Part shown: piece after piece, positions 1 through 8,864 of the stretch
How positions within the stretch are numbered: the first letter of the stretch is position 1
Layout: each line of letters begins with the position of its first letter
Assembly: GCA_020352775.1 (NCBI GenBank)
Contig: CP070684.1
Span: 916,424-962,781 of the forward strand
Length of the DNA: 46,358 nt
Direction of reading: 5' to 3'
Origin: Candidatus Omnitrophota bacterium
Lineage (GTDB): Bacteria > Omnitrophota > Gorgyraeia > Duberdicusellales > 4484-171
Made by a program: the position numbers and the translations under genes
Notes under the pieces: model-generated
What the model saw: only the letters and a program-made list of their open reading frames with translations
Told to the model about the DNA's origin: nothing
Databases searched by the model: none

Positions 1-2
1 AT

Positions 3-758
3 GATGCCGATACGCCAATTATCATGATTCCTTATGATGGAAAATATAAAAAAGTACTTACAATTCTAGAAAAACAACACAAAGTACAAGTATATGAGAA
101 TTTGCAGTTTATAGAGAAGTTGTCAAATGAACTATATGAGATATTTGGCAAAAAGCTTTTTGCGCGCCCTAATCAATTTCGCAAACAAGCTTGTTGGTTC
201 GGCCCATTTGATGAATTTTTATATCTCGATACAGATATTATTGTTTTCGAAAAAATTATAAACAACCTGAAATACCTTGCAAAGTGTGATTTTATTTGTT
301 GTGATTATCAGTATTTAAATGGAATGAAATTTCTATTTACAACAAAAATTTTGGAAGAAAGTGTCTTTAGCGAAAAAGAACTTAAGGATGTTTTTAATAC
401 CGGTTTTTGGGGTTCCAAAAAAGGTGTCATTTCTGAACAAGATTTATATAAACTTTTTGAAGAGTGCGCAAGGCATCCTGAATATTTTGATTTTTCTCAA
501 AAGGTTTCCGACATGCCCATCATTAACTATCTGGTTCTAAAATGTATTAAAAGAAGATTTAATATTGTCCGGGATGCCGGAGAAAAAGGGCCAGGCAGCT
601 GGGCAGGGATGCCGCATTTTAAGCGCGAGGGCAATATTCTTATCGACTCCAACGTTAATAAAACCCTTAAATATCTGCATTGGGCGGGAATAAAAGTTAA
701 ACCGGGCTGTCCTTATTGGGATATCTGGAAGTATTATCGTAGTCTTAATATTTCCTAG
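3..758 (+). CDS. DxD glycosyltransferase, 5'-truncated by the window edge
   Basis: The reading frame is open from base 3, so the N-terminus lies outside the window; the first internal ATG is at 24. The protein continues as a GT-A-like sugar transferase with a clear DxD metal/nucleotide-sugar motif in the segment FLYLDTDIIVF. It shares its order of motifs (IPYD near the N-terminus, a CW/CAFDGPF-like stretch before DxD, a closing HW/HYxG segment) with the protein at 3654-4685, so the two are paralogues. About 30 N-terminal residues appear to be missing by that comparison. The family resembles the cyanobacterial Npun_R2821/Npun_R2822 group from memory; sugar specificity is unknown. It lies directly upstream of a GT2 gene whose open frame overlaps its 3' end. 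Confidence 0.75.
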   Translation, partial: DADTPIIMIPYDGKYKKVLTILEKQHKVQVYENLQFIEKLSNELYEIFGKKLFARPNQFRKQACWFGPFDEFLYLDTDIIVFEKIINNLKYLAKCDFICCDYQYLNGMKFLFTTKILEESVFSEKELKDVFNTGFWGSKKGVISEQDLYKLFEECARHPEYFDFSQKVSDMPIINYLVLKCIKRRFNIVRDAGEKGPGSWAGMPHFKREGNILIDSNVNKTLKYLHWAGIKVKPGCPYWDIWKYYRSLNIS

Positions 759-762
759 CAGT

Positions 763-1683
763 ATAACCAAAATCAAAGATAGCAATTTACCTTTTATTTC
801 AGTCATAGTTCCTGTTTATAACGGAGAAAGAACGATAGAAGAGTGCATAAACTCTCTTTTAAATCAAGATTACCCCAAAGATAAATATGAAATCATTATT
901 GTGGACAATGGGTCTAAAGATAAAACAGCAGAAATAGTTATAAAATATCCAGTGAACTATTTATTAGAAAATAAGATTCAAAGCTCCTATACCGCAAGAA
1001 ACGCAGGGGTTAAGAGCTCCAAAGGAGAAATCTTGGCTTTTACAGATGCTGATTGTGTAGCGGATAAAGAATGGCTCATGAAAGGCTCTCAAGGCTTTAG
1101 CACAGATGAAACAGGTTGTGTTGTGGGTGAGATTAAAGGAAGTAAACCCACTAATTATGTTGAGGAATATCTGATTAATAAAAAGGAATTGTCGCAAAAT
1201 CAAACATTAAGGGGGGCATTTTTACCTTATCCGAAAACTGCCAATGTATTCTATCGAAAAGAAACTTTTGAAAAAATAGGGTTTTTTGAAGAAAAATGGG
1301 AATCTGGCGGCGATGCAGATTTTGCCTGGAGAATGCAGTTAGAGACTGATTATAAAATCAAATTTGTTCCGAAAGCAATAATTTATCATAAACATAGATC
1401 AACAATAGGAGCAATGTTTAAGCAATGCATTAAATGGGGGGTAGGACACACTTTATTATACAAAAAATATAAAAAAATATTGCCTAAAAGGACTTTAAAA
1501 CAAGTAGTTTGGATTTTTCAGCGAATGATTTATGCATCAATAAAAGGAGCCATATTTTTATTTTTAGAAAAAGGAGATATGGACAAAAAAAAGAGAGACA
1601 AATATTTTGATTTTATTTCATTTACCGGATGGGAAGTGGGCAGAATCATAGGTTCAATTAGGAATAAAGTGTTTTATATATGA
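763..1683 (+). CDS. GT2 family glycosyltransferase with no canonical start codon
   Basis: The conserved GT2 N-terminus (ISVIVPVYNGERTIEECI, then IIIVDNGSKDKT and the metal-binding AFTDADC) is encoded in one frame that is open from 694. That frame has no ATG, GTG or TTG before the GTG at 901, and starting at 901 would delete the first nucleotide-binding strand. The start given here is the ATA at 763, which would read M/I-TKIKDSNLPF and fits normal family length; it has no Shine-Dalgarno sequence. Alternatives are a mutated or miscalled ATG, or translation coming out of the preceding gene through a frameshift. The C-terminal third (KHRSTIGAMFKQCIKWGVGH) is typical of processive-type GT2 proteins. 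The stop overlaps the next gene's ATG (ATGA). Confidence 0.75.
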   Translation: MTKIKDSNLPFISVIVPVYNGERTIEECINSLLNQDYPKDKYEIIIVDNGSKDKTAEIVIKYPVNYLLENKIQSSYTARNAGVKSSKGEILAFTDADCVADKEWLMKGSQGFSTDETGCVVGEIKGSKPTNYVEEYLINKKELSQNQTLRGAFLPYPKTANVFYRKETFEKIGFFEEKWESGGDADFAWRMQLETDYKIKFVPKAIIYHKHRSTIGAMFKQCIKWGVGHTLLYKKYKKILPKRTLKQVVWIFQRMIYASIKGAIFLFLEKGDMDKKKRDKYFDFISFTGWEVGRIIGSIRNKVFYI

Positions 1684-2606
1684 GTATCAGAGTATCAGCT
1701 ATTATTTGTACATATAATCGAGCAGAGTATTTACGTAAAGCCATACAAAGCCTTACCAATCAAACTTTGCATAAAGATCAATATGAAATTTTAATTGTTG
1801 ACAATGGCGGCACAGACAATACGCAACAAGTCGTAAAAAAATTTTCTAATGTAGGGAACATTCGGTATATTTACGAACCCATTTCGGGGCTTTCGCAAGC
1901 ACGCAATGCAGGGTGGTTAAATGCAAAAGGAGAATACGTGGCATATCTGGATGATGATGCGATTGCTTCACCGCAGTGGTTTGAGAAGATTTTAGAGGCT
2001 TTTGAAACAGTAAAACCAAAGCCTGGATGCGTGGGTGGGAAAATAGAACCTATTTGGGAAGCACCGAAGCCTATTTGGCTATCAGACAAAACGTTCTTAC
2101 AGTTGACAGTTTTGGATTGGTCCCCAATTCCTATATTTCTAAATGATAAACAGTGGCTTGCTGGTGCAAATATTGCTTACCCCCAAAAACTTCTTAAAGA
2201 CGTAGGGGGTTTTAAGACAACTCTTGGGAGAAGAGGGAATAGACTTTTTTCTATGGAAGAGAATTTAGTGAGGATACAGCTTGAAAAAATGGGATACCGG
2301 TGTTATTACCATCCTGAAATTGTCGTAAGACACCACATTCTACCGCAGCGCCTCACTAAGAAATGGTTTCTTAGAAAATCATATTTAAATGGAGTTTCTA
2401 GTGCCCTAATTAAAATATATCTGGAGGCACCGTCATTATTGAATCGTTTACAAAAAGGATTCACAACGATTATAAGGATATTATTTTCGCCAAGAGAGCT
2501 CATTAGTTTGATAGCAGAGACAAGCGATCCAGAAATGTTTGCTTTGAAGTGCTCAGTGCTGGCACGGCTTGGCAATATCATGAAATTGTGGGGATTGGCA
2601 AGGTGA
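1680..2606 (+). CDS. GT2 family glycosyltransferase
   Basis: This is a cytoplasmic inverting transferase of the GT-A fold that would add one sugar to the lipid-linked chain. It shows SAIICTYNRAEYL at the start, DNGGTDNT at residues 41-48 and the metal-binding DDD at 91-93. A later WLAGANIAY...GGF segment and an acidic EE near residue 199 fit the acceptor/catalytic region. At 308 residues it is the usual length. Its ATG overlaps the upstream stop in an ATGA and its own stop overlaps the next start in a GTGA, so it is translationally coupled on both sides. Confidence 0.9.
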   Translation: MSIRVSAIICTYNRAEYLRKAIQSLTNQTLHKDQYEILIVDNGGTDNTQQVVKKFSNVGNIRYIYEPISGLSQARNAGWLNAKGEYVAYLDDDAIASPQWFEKILEAFETVKPKPGCVGGKIEPIWEAPKPIWLSDKTFLQLTVLDWSPIPIFLNDKQWLAGANIAYPQKLLKDVGGFKTTLGRRGNRLFSMEENLVRIQLEKMGYRCYYHPEIVVRHHILPQRLTKKWFLRKSYLNGVSSALIKIYLEAPSLLNRLQKGFTTIIRILFSPRELISLIAETSDPEMFALKCSVLARLGNIMKLWGLAR

Positions 2607-3652
2607 AGGTATATTTTCTATCTGATCACTTTCCCTGGTTTGGCGAACACCAATGCTATGATCGGTTACCTTTTTTCATCCAAAAATCAGGGTCGGAAAT
2701 TCATATTGTTGACACTCAAGATAGATTCTCGCAGCGGCTTATAGGTAAATTTTATTCTATAGCTCAAGGATGGCAGTGGCGTAAAGATTCAATACGCGCA
2801 GCAAGCGAATTAAGGTTCTCTCGCCTTTTCAAGGAAAAAAATAGTATTTATCATATTTTATTTTTTGATTTACACTATTATTTACTACAAAAATGGGAAA
2901 AGGCGCCCACTAATATTATCGGCACAATTCATCATCCGATTGGCAGAAAATTTCCTCCTTTGATGGAAGAGAATCTAAAGCGTCTTTCTTCGGCTATTGT
3001 TTTGTATCAAGATGGCGTTGAGTTTTTCGAAAAATATATCGGCCGAAACCGAATAAAATTTATTCCATATGGGGTCGACATTGACTTCTTTTATCCTGCC
3101 TATCAGGAAAGCTGCATGTCAAAGCGTATATTGTTTGCTGGACACAATGGCCGTAATACATCAATGCTTTATCGCGTTGTTAGGCGCTTGGCAAAAATTT
3201 ATCCAGAATGGACTTTTGATTTACTAGTTCCTGAACAGCATAGGGGTCTTGATGGCTTACACCAGCTGTTAAATCACCCATCTGTTAGATGGCACCAGAG
3301 AATTCCCGAAGAAACAGTGCGCGATCTTTATCAAAAAAATTACCTTCTGCTGATGCCAATGGATGATAGTGGAGTTAATACAGCCATAGTAGAAGCGTTG
3401 GCGTGTGGACTCCCGATTGTGACTACCGATGTTGGAGGAATAAGAGATTATGGCGGCGGTGCTATATATCCTGTGGTTGCGAATAATGATGATGGTGCAA
3501 TGGTTGAGGTGGTTGAAAAATATCTTGCCAAACCTGATTGGCGCGATGAGATTGCAAGGAAATGCCGAGAATTCGCTGAACAGAACTTAGCATGGCCCCT
3601 TATTGCACAGAAACATATTGGCGCATATAAGGAATTGGTGGAGCAGATATAA
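2603..3652 (+). CDS. GT4-like (GT-B fold) glycosyltransferase
   Basis: The start is taken as the GTG at 2603 in a GTGA overlap with the previous stop. An in-frame ATG at 2549 would add 18 residues that do not look like a GT-B N-terminus, whereas VKVYFLSDHFPWFGEHQ does. The C-terminal half carries the nucleotide-sugar binding pattern: RILFAGHNGRN, then LLLMPMDDSGVNTAIVEALACG followed by LPIVTTDVGG. This is the EX7E region of GT4 enzymes with the first Glu replaced by Asp. It is 349 residues long. Sugar and acceptor cannot be read from sequence. Confidence 0.85.
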   Translation: MKVYFLSDHFPWFGEHQCYDRLPFFIQKSGSEIHIVDTQDRFSQRLIGKFYSIAQGWQWRKDSIRAASELRFSRLFKEKNSIYHILFFDLHYYLLQKWEKAPTNIIGTIHHPIGRKFPPLMEENLKRLSSAIVLYQDGVEFFEKYIGRNRIKFIPYGVDIDFFYPAYQESCMSKRILFAGHNGRNTSMLYRVVRRLAKIYPEWTFDLLVPEQHRGLDGLHQLLNHPSVRWHQRIPEETVRDLYQKNYLLLMPMDDSGVNTAIVEALACGLPIVTTDVGGIRDYGGGAIYPVVANNDDGAMVEVVEKYLAKPDWRDEIARKCREFAEQNLAWPLIAQKHIGAYKELVEQI

Positions 3653-3653
3653 A

Positions 3654-4685
3654 ATGGAAAGTAGAGATATGGCATGTGGCATTTATACTCTTGCAAACGA
3701 TGCGTTTTATGATCAGCTAGTTGCCTTGCTTAATAGCATAGAGGTTAATGTAAACAAAAATATTCCGATTTGCGTTATCCCTTACGATGATCGGGTGAAG
3801 AAGGTGAAACAGGAAATAGATTCCAGAGGTAACGTTTTTCTTTTTGATGACAACGATTCAATACAACGGTGGGAAGATTTTGCCAACAAAGTCTGGTCAG
3901 CCCATCCAGAAGCTAAACGGTCAAGGCTATCACGTAATCGGTTCTATAAAAGCAACACAATAAGAAAATGGTGTGCTTTTGATGGGCCTTTTAACAAATT
4001 TGTATTTTATGATGTTGATAGTTTAGCGATGAAACCAATAGATGATGTATTTGAAAAGCTCGAAATATACGATTTTGTTTTTGATGATTGGGAGCATAGA
4101 AAACCAGACGCAATATCATTTTTAGATTTTTTACTCATCGAGAAGGCAAGCCCATTCAAGAAGGAAGAAATAAGAGCTAGACAGCATGGGGTCGATTTCT
4201 TCGGATCAAGGTCTGGGTTATTCCCTAAAGAAGAAGTTTTAAAGATAAAAAAACAGCTGGTCAAAAATGACGAAGTTAAATGGCTTAAGGGACTAGGAAT
4301 TTGGGATGAAGGGACTATTTTTAACTATATGACGTTACGTTCCGGCAGGTCGTTATTCAATTTTACACAAAGCCTTAATGGCAGGGATAGAACAGGAAAC
4401 TGTGCAAATGCCGATCCTTTTGTAAACATTGATAACATCCTCTACAGCCAGGAAGGGTTAAAACCGATCCATAGGATTCACTATATGGGCTATCTTCCAA
4501 TAGATTTTGCTCTTTTATGTCGAGGTGTAGACGTAAATATTCGTTATAAAGATGTTTTTCTATACTATCGTTTTCTCAAGAATCCAAAACAAAGGCCTGA
4601 GCGGTTAAAACAACTCAATGTGTTATCAGAGACGATTCGTGAAGCAAAAAAAGCTATTGAAAAATTGAAAATGATACTCAAGTAA
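3654..4685 (+). CDS. DxD glycosyltransferase, paralogue of the gene at the window start
   Basis: The ATG at 3654 is chosen because it lies 1 base after the preceding stop and has GGTGGAG upstream; a longer version from 3603 would overlap the previous gene by 50 bases, and ATG 3669 is also possible. The N-terminus (CGIYTLANDAFYDQLVALLN, ICVIPYDDR) resembles the Npun_R2821/Npun_R2822-type family. CAFDGPFNKFVFYDVDSLAM holds the DxD motif (DVD). A later GIWDEGTIFNYM segment resembles the catalytic region of GT8-like retaining enzymes. It is 344 residues long and is the only complete member of this family in the window. Confidence 0.8.
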   Translation: MESRDMACGIYTLANDAFYDQLVALLNSIEVNVNKNIPICVIPYDDRVKKVKQEIDSRGNVFLFDDNDSIQRWEDFANKVWSAHPEAKRSRLSRNRFYKSNTIRKWCAFDGPFNKFVFYDVDSLAMKPIDDVFEKLEIYDFVFDDWEHRKPDAISFLDFLLIEKASPFKKEEIRARQHGVDFFGSRSGLFPKEEVLKIKKQLVKNDEVKWLKGLGIWDEGTIFNYMTLRSGRSLFNFTQSLNGRDRTGNCANADPFVNIDNILYSQEGLKPIHRIHYMGYLPIDFALLCRGVDVNIRYKDVFLYYRFLKNPKQRPERLKQLNVLSETIREAKKAIEKLKMILK

Positions 4686-4696
4686 AGTATTTAGAT

Positions 4697-5785
4697 ATGA
4701 GGGACGATTTCATTATACAAAGGATAAAAAGAATCATGCACACCGCTTTGGGGAAACTTGGAAATGATAAGCAATGCGCGCTGCTTAACTATCCTTTTCA
4801 TTTTAACTTTGGCGATCATTTCATATGGTTGGGCGAAATATTTTATTTAACTGATATTATTAACATGAAAATTAATTACACTGCGAGCTATAAAGATTTT
4901 TCTGCTGAAGAAATGGAAAAAATGATTGGAAAGGCTCCAATTTTATTGAATGGAGGAGGTAATTTAGGAGATCTTTGGTCTCGAGAGGGTAAATTTATCA
5001 CTCAAATCATTTCTAAGTACCACGATCGTCAAATTATTGTCTTGCCACAAAGCATTTATTACACCAACCAAGAAAATTTAGAAAAGGATGCCAATCTTTT
5101 CAATGCCCATCCCGATTTAACTTTATGTGTTCGCGAAAAGCATAGCTACGATCTCGCTCTTAAACATTTCAGTAGGTGCAATGTAATTATGGCGCCAGAC
5201 ATGGCTTTTCAATTGGTAAACACGCCTGGGCTGTCCCTTATTCCAAAGCGAAAACAATTTATTTTATATCTTAATAGGAATGACAAGGAGGCAGATAAAC
5301 GTTTCTCACCACATTCTTTAGATTTGGATAATTTAGCGGTACAGGATTGGGTTTCATTTAAATGGATATGTAAAAATCCTATACCTGTAAGAGGGGCAGC
5401 TCGTTTTATCCGGGAATTTTGGCAAAGAGGGCTTTCAGGCCCTATGCAGTGGATATCTAGAAAAAGGTGGGAATATTTCCATTCCTACACTTCCAAGTTC
5501 AATACGCTTTATGGCTCTTCAATGCATCGACGTTCATGGGGATTTTTGCACGATGCGATTTGTCAACTCAATGGTTATCGCCTTGTTATTACTGATCGCC
5601 TGCACGGTCATATTCTTTGCATTCTTTTAGGTATACCGCATATATTTTTGCCTAATACTTATTATAAAAATGAGTCATTTTACAAGACGTGGACCCACCA
5701 AATCTCATTCTGCAGATTTGTAAAAGATCCTTCACAAGTTAAACTAGCTGCCCAAGAACTTTTGGAATTATCTCGAAGCAGATGA
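4697..5785 (+). CDS. Polysaccharide pyruvyl transferase family protein
   Basis: Family members transfer pyruvate from phosphoenolpyruvate as a ketal onto a sugar of the growing polysaccharide, which adds negative charge. The evidence is the N-terminal LNYPFHFNFGDHFIW, the glycine-rich ILLNGGGNLGDLW near residue 90, IIVLPQSIYY, and the C-terminal ITDRLHGHILCILLGIPHIFL, all hallmarks of PF04230. At 362 residues it is family-typical. It sits 11 bases after the preceding transferase and 6 bases before the next, inside the operon. A few members of this fold have other roles, such as cell-wall colitose or S-layer-related pyruvylation, so the substrate stays open. Confidence 0.9.
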   Translation: MRDDFIIQRIKRIMHTALGKLGNDKQCALLNYPFHFNFGDHFIWLGEIFYLTDIINMKINYTASYKDFSAEEMEKMIGKAPILLNGGGNLGDLWSREGKFITQIISKYHDRQIIVLPQSIYYTNQENLEKDANLFNAHPDLTLCVREKHSYDLALKHFSRCNVIMAPDMAFQLVNTPGLSLIPKRKQFILYLNRNDKEADKRFSPHSLDLDNLAVQDWVSFKWICKNPIPVRGAARFIREFWQRGLSGPMQWISRKRWEYFHSYTSKFNTLYGSSMHRRSWGFLHDAICQLNGYRLVITDRLHGHILCILLGIPHIFLPNTYYKNESFYKTWTHQISFCRFVKDPSQVKLAAQELLELSRSR

Positions 5786-5791
5786 ATAAAA

Positions 5792-6766
5792 ATGCAAAAC
5801 GATAAGCCGTTAGTTAGTGTAGTAATACCAACTTATAACTATGGAAGGTTTATGCCCGATGCAATAGATAGCATTCTAAATCAAGATTTTCCTCAGGGGG
5901 AGATTGAAATTATTGTAGTTGATGATGGCTCAATAGATGGCACCGGGGAGATTATCGAAGAGAAATATAGAGATAGGGTAAAGTATATTTATCAGGAAAA
6001 TTCAGGCAAAGCAGTAGCAATAAGAAATGGCATAGAGGCTGCGCATGGTAAATATATATTTACCTTAGATGCTGATGATATATTTCTTCCGGGAAAGATT
6101 GAAAAGGCTGTAAATATATTCGAAAATGACAATTCTATAGTTTATGTAAGCCACCCTGTAATATACTGGTATGCTGATAAAAATATGAAAAAGCAAGAAA
6201 AGCTTCCCGCTAAAATATGTGGCAAAAAAATCTGCGGTAAAGATTTGGTAAAATTCTATTATAAAAGAAATAAGTTTTTCGGATTGGGATCAACAATTTC
6301 AGCTAGGGCCGAAGCAATAAAAAGAATACCAATCAATGGAAAAGATATAGGATATACAATTGATGAGTATCTTGCTATGTTTTTGATGGAAAAAGGAGAT
6401 GCTTTTTTTATAGAGGAGCTTTTATCTCTTTATAGAGTCCACAGCAAAAGCTACTCCATTAAAAAATTAAAGGAAAGGGCAAGGTTAGATGCTTTAGCTA
6501 GAAAATTTATGTTGTCTTTAATTTTAGCCAGTTCCTTTGATGAGGAGATAAAAGCCTTAGCAATCCTGAAGGCAAAAATAGCAGAGCTTAAGCTTAAAGA
6601 GATTAAGGGGATAAAAAGCTTTTTTGATATTAAAGATTTATGGCTACACATTTTAAGCAATCGAAGATTATTTGGGAAAGACATTTTCAAGATAATAAAA
6701 GATTACCGCATTTTGCAAAGAAGCATGCCTGTGCTTGCAATTAACTTATTACGAAAATCAAGATGA
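5792..6766 (+). CDS. GT2 family glycosyltransferase
   Basis: The protein has VSVVIPTYNYGRFMPDAI, IIVVDDGSIDGT (DDGS at residues 44-47) and FTLDADDIF (DADD at 93-96), the standard GT2 nucleotide-sugar and metal sites. The C-terminal part (residues 220-324) is Lys-rich and amphipathic, with no clear membrane helix. At 324 residues it is normal. It starts 6 bases after the pyruvyl transferase and ends in an ATGA overlap with the next GT2 gene. Sugar specificity is unknown. Confidence 0.9.
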   Translation: MQNDKPLVSVVIPTYNYGRFMPDAIDSILNQDFPQGEIEIIVVDDGSIDGTGEIIEEKYRDRVKYIYQENSGKAVAIRNGIEAAHGKYIFTLDADDIFLPGKIEKAVNIFENDNSIVYVSHPVIYWYADKNMKKQEKLPAKICGKKICGKDLVKFYYKRNKFFGLGSTISARAEAIKRIPINGKDIGYTIDEYLAMFLMEKGDAFFIEELLSLYRVHSKSYSIKKLKERARLDALARKFMLSLILASSFDEEIKALAILKAKIAELKLKEIKGIKSFFDIKDLWLHILSNRRLFGKDIFKIIKDYRILQRSMPVLAINLLRKSR

Positions 6767-7692
6767 CCGTCACCGTTATCATCCCTACCCATAAACGTCC
6801 AGAAGAATTATCGCGGTGTCTCGATGCGTTGAGAAAACAAACACGCCCTGCTGATGAGATACTTATAATTGTGCGAGATAATGATAAAGAAACAGAAACT
6901 TTTTCAAGTAAACTGGCCCAGGACACTCTAAAAATAAAAAAAATTAATGTAAAAACACCGGGACAAGTGGCAGCCTTGAATGTGGGTTTAGATGAAGCCC
7001 GAGGAGATATCATTGCTTTTACTGATGACGATGCTGTTCCACGTCAAGATTGGCTTGAACGCATTGAAAAACATTTTTTGGCTGAGTCGAATGCAGGAGG
7101 TGTTGGAGGTCGAGATTTGGTATATATAAGTGGGCAGCTAGTAAAGGGAGAAAGAAGAGGTGTGGGTAAAATTACATGGTATGGAAGAATATCAGGGAAT
7201 CATCATTTAGGCACCGGTGGGCCAAGAGAGGTTGATCACCTAAAGGGTGCGAATATGTGTTTTTTGAAGAAGGCGCTAAGCGGGATACGCTTTGATGAAC
7301 AACTTCGCGGCAGCGGGGCACAATATCGAAATGATTTAGCTCTGTGTTTGGCAGTAAAACAAGCAGGATGGAAGCTTATATACGATCCATCTATAGCAGC
7401 AGACCATTACTATTCGAAACGATTCGATGAAGATCAGCGTGGTAAGTTTGACCCAATTGCAATTAGAGATTTAGCTCACAATGATATATATATTTTTTTA
7501 AAATATTTGACCGGTCTTAAGCGTTTCATGTACATTATGTATGCGTTGCTTATAGGAACAATCGCGACTCCTGGGATTATACAGTTTTTCAGGTTGTTGC
7601 CTAAAAAAAGAAAAGAAGCTTTCTTTCGTTTTTTTTGTTCAATGCGGGGTCAATGGGAAGGCTATAAAACATGGCGAAAAAATATAAAATAG
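6763..7692 (+). CDS. GT2 family glycosyltransferase (paralogue of 32205-33143)
   Basis: The start overlaps the previous stop (ATGA). It has VTVIIPTHKRPEEL, the metal site AFTDDDAVP at residues 86-94, and a family-specific GGVGGRD / GNHHLGTGGPREVD / GTGAQ-like block. The protein at 32205-33143 has the same motifs at the same positions; counting by eye gives about 60 percent identity over the first 90 aligned residues without a gap. A hydrophobic stretch near residue 255 (YIMYALLIGTIATPGIIQFF) suggests membrane contact. The next gene starts 22 bases before its end. Confidence 0.9.
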   Translation: MTVTVIIPTHKRPEELSRCLDALRKQTRPADEILIIVRDNDKETETFSSKLAQDTLKIKKINVKTPGQVAALNVGLDEARGDIIAFTDDDAVPRQDWLERIEKHFLAESNAGGVGGRDLVYISGQLVKGERRGVGKITWYGRISGNHHLGTGGPREVDHLKGANMCFLKKALSGIRFDEQLRGSGAQYRNDLALCLAVKQAGWKLIYDPSIAADHYYSKRFDEDQRGKFDPIAIRDLAHNDIYIFLKYLTGLKRFMYIMYALLIGTIATPGIIQFFRLLPKKRKEAFFRFFCSMRGQWEGYKTWRKNIK

Positions 7693-8864
7693 CATTCTTA
7701 ATCAGCCATCCAATTCAATACAATTCACCTTTATTCGCACAAATGGCAAGGCATCCCCAAATAAACCTTACAGTATTATATTGTTCGGATGAAAGCATAA
7801 AGGGGATGCAAGATGTAGGCTTTGGAGAGGAAATTAAGTGGGATATTCCGCTGTTGGAAAGACATAAATATAAGTTTTTCAAGAACTACTCCCCCTTTCC
7901 GACAATATTTAAACCTCCCCTTGGGTTGATCAATTTAAATATCGTAAATGAGATACGCAATAGCAGTTATGATGTGCTAATAATTCATGGATTACACTAT
8001 ATAACGCATCTTTTAGCATTTATTGTAGCATCATTTCAAAGGACACAGATCTTTTTAAGGATGGAACACCCCTTAAGTCAGGAACTTTTAAAGCTTAAAT
8101 GGAAGACATTAATTAAGAAGATAATTTTTGGTCAGTTATTTAAGCGCATATCTGGTTTTTTTGCCATAGGCACTGAAAACAGGGAATTTTATGAGTTTTA
8201 TGGAGTAAGGCCGGAAAAGATATTTTTAACGCCATATGCTGTTGATAATAATAGGTTATTTAAGGATTACGAAGATTTTAAAGGGAAAAAGAACGAATTT
8301 AAAAAAGAAATAGGCATTTCGCCCGATAAGAGCGTTATATTATTCGTGGGTAAATTGACGGAAAAGAAAAAGCCAATGGATTTGTTAAGAGCATATGAGA
8401 AAATAAGCTCGACAAATAAGGCACTTGTTTTTGTTGGGGAAGGAAGTTTAAAAGAGAAACTCGCTAATCATACAATACATAATAATGTAAGAGATGTTTA
8501 CTTTACTGGCTTTAAAAATCAAACAGAAATATCTAAATATTACGCTATGGCGGATATATTTGTGTTACCGTCGGGCATAGGTGAAACCTGGGGATTGGTG
8601 GTTAACGAAGCAATGTGTTTTCATCTGCCAGTCGTTGTTTCAGATGTTGTTGGTTGTGGGAAAGATTTAATAAGGCAGGGCGATAATGGGTTTATCTTTA
8701 AAACCGGTGACAGTGATGAGTTGGCTAAATATCTGGAAAATTTGATTACAAGCCCGCAGCAGGGTAAAATTATGGGTGAAAACTCTTTTAAAATTATACA
8801 ACAATGGAATTACAAAGCTGATGTTGATGGAGTAATTAAAGGATTGGAATCTAGCAATGCATAG
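7671..8864 (+). CDS. GT4 family glycosyltransferase
   Basis: This is a GT-B fold retaining transferase of 397 residues. The N-terminal domain starts KIAFLISHPIQYNSPLF. The C-terminal domain has VILFVGKLTEKKKPMDLLRA and the EX7E motif in FVLPSGIGETWGLVVNEAM, followed by PVVVSDVVG. The ATG at 7671 lies inside the upstream gene's end and has GGGAAGG about 12 bases before it. The overlap of 22 bases points to one transcript with coupled translation. Confidence 0.9.
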   Translation: MAKKYKIAFLISHPIQYNSPLFAQMARHPQINLTVLYCSDESIKGMQDVGFGEEIKWDIPLLERHKYKFFKNYSPFPTIFKPPLGLINLNIVNEIRNSSYDVLIIHGLHYITHLLAFIVASFQRTQIFLRMEHPLSQELLKLKWKTLIKKIIFGQLFKRISGFFAIGTENREFYEFYGVRPEKIFLTPYAVDNNRLFKDYEDFKGKKNEFKKEIGISPDKSVILFVGKLTEKKKPMDLLRAYEKISSTNKALVFVGEGSLKEKLANHTIHNNVRDVYFTGFKNQTEISKYYAMADIFVLPSGIGETWGLVVNEAMCFHLPVVVSDVVGCGKDLIRQGDNGFIFKTGDSDELAKYLENLITSPQQGKIMGENSFKIIQQWNYKADVDGVIKGLESSNA

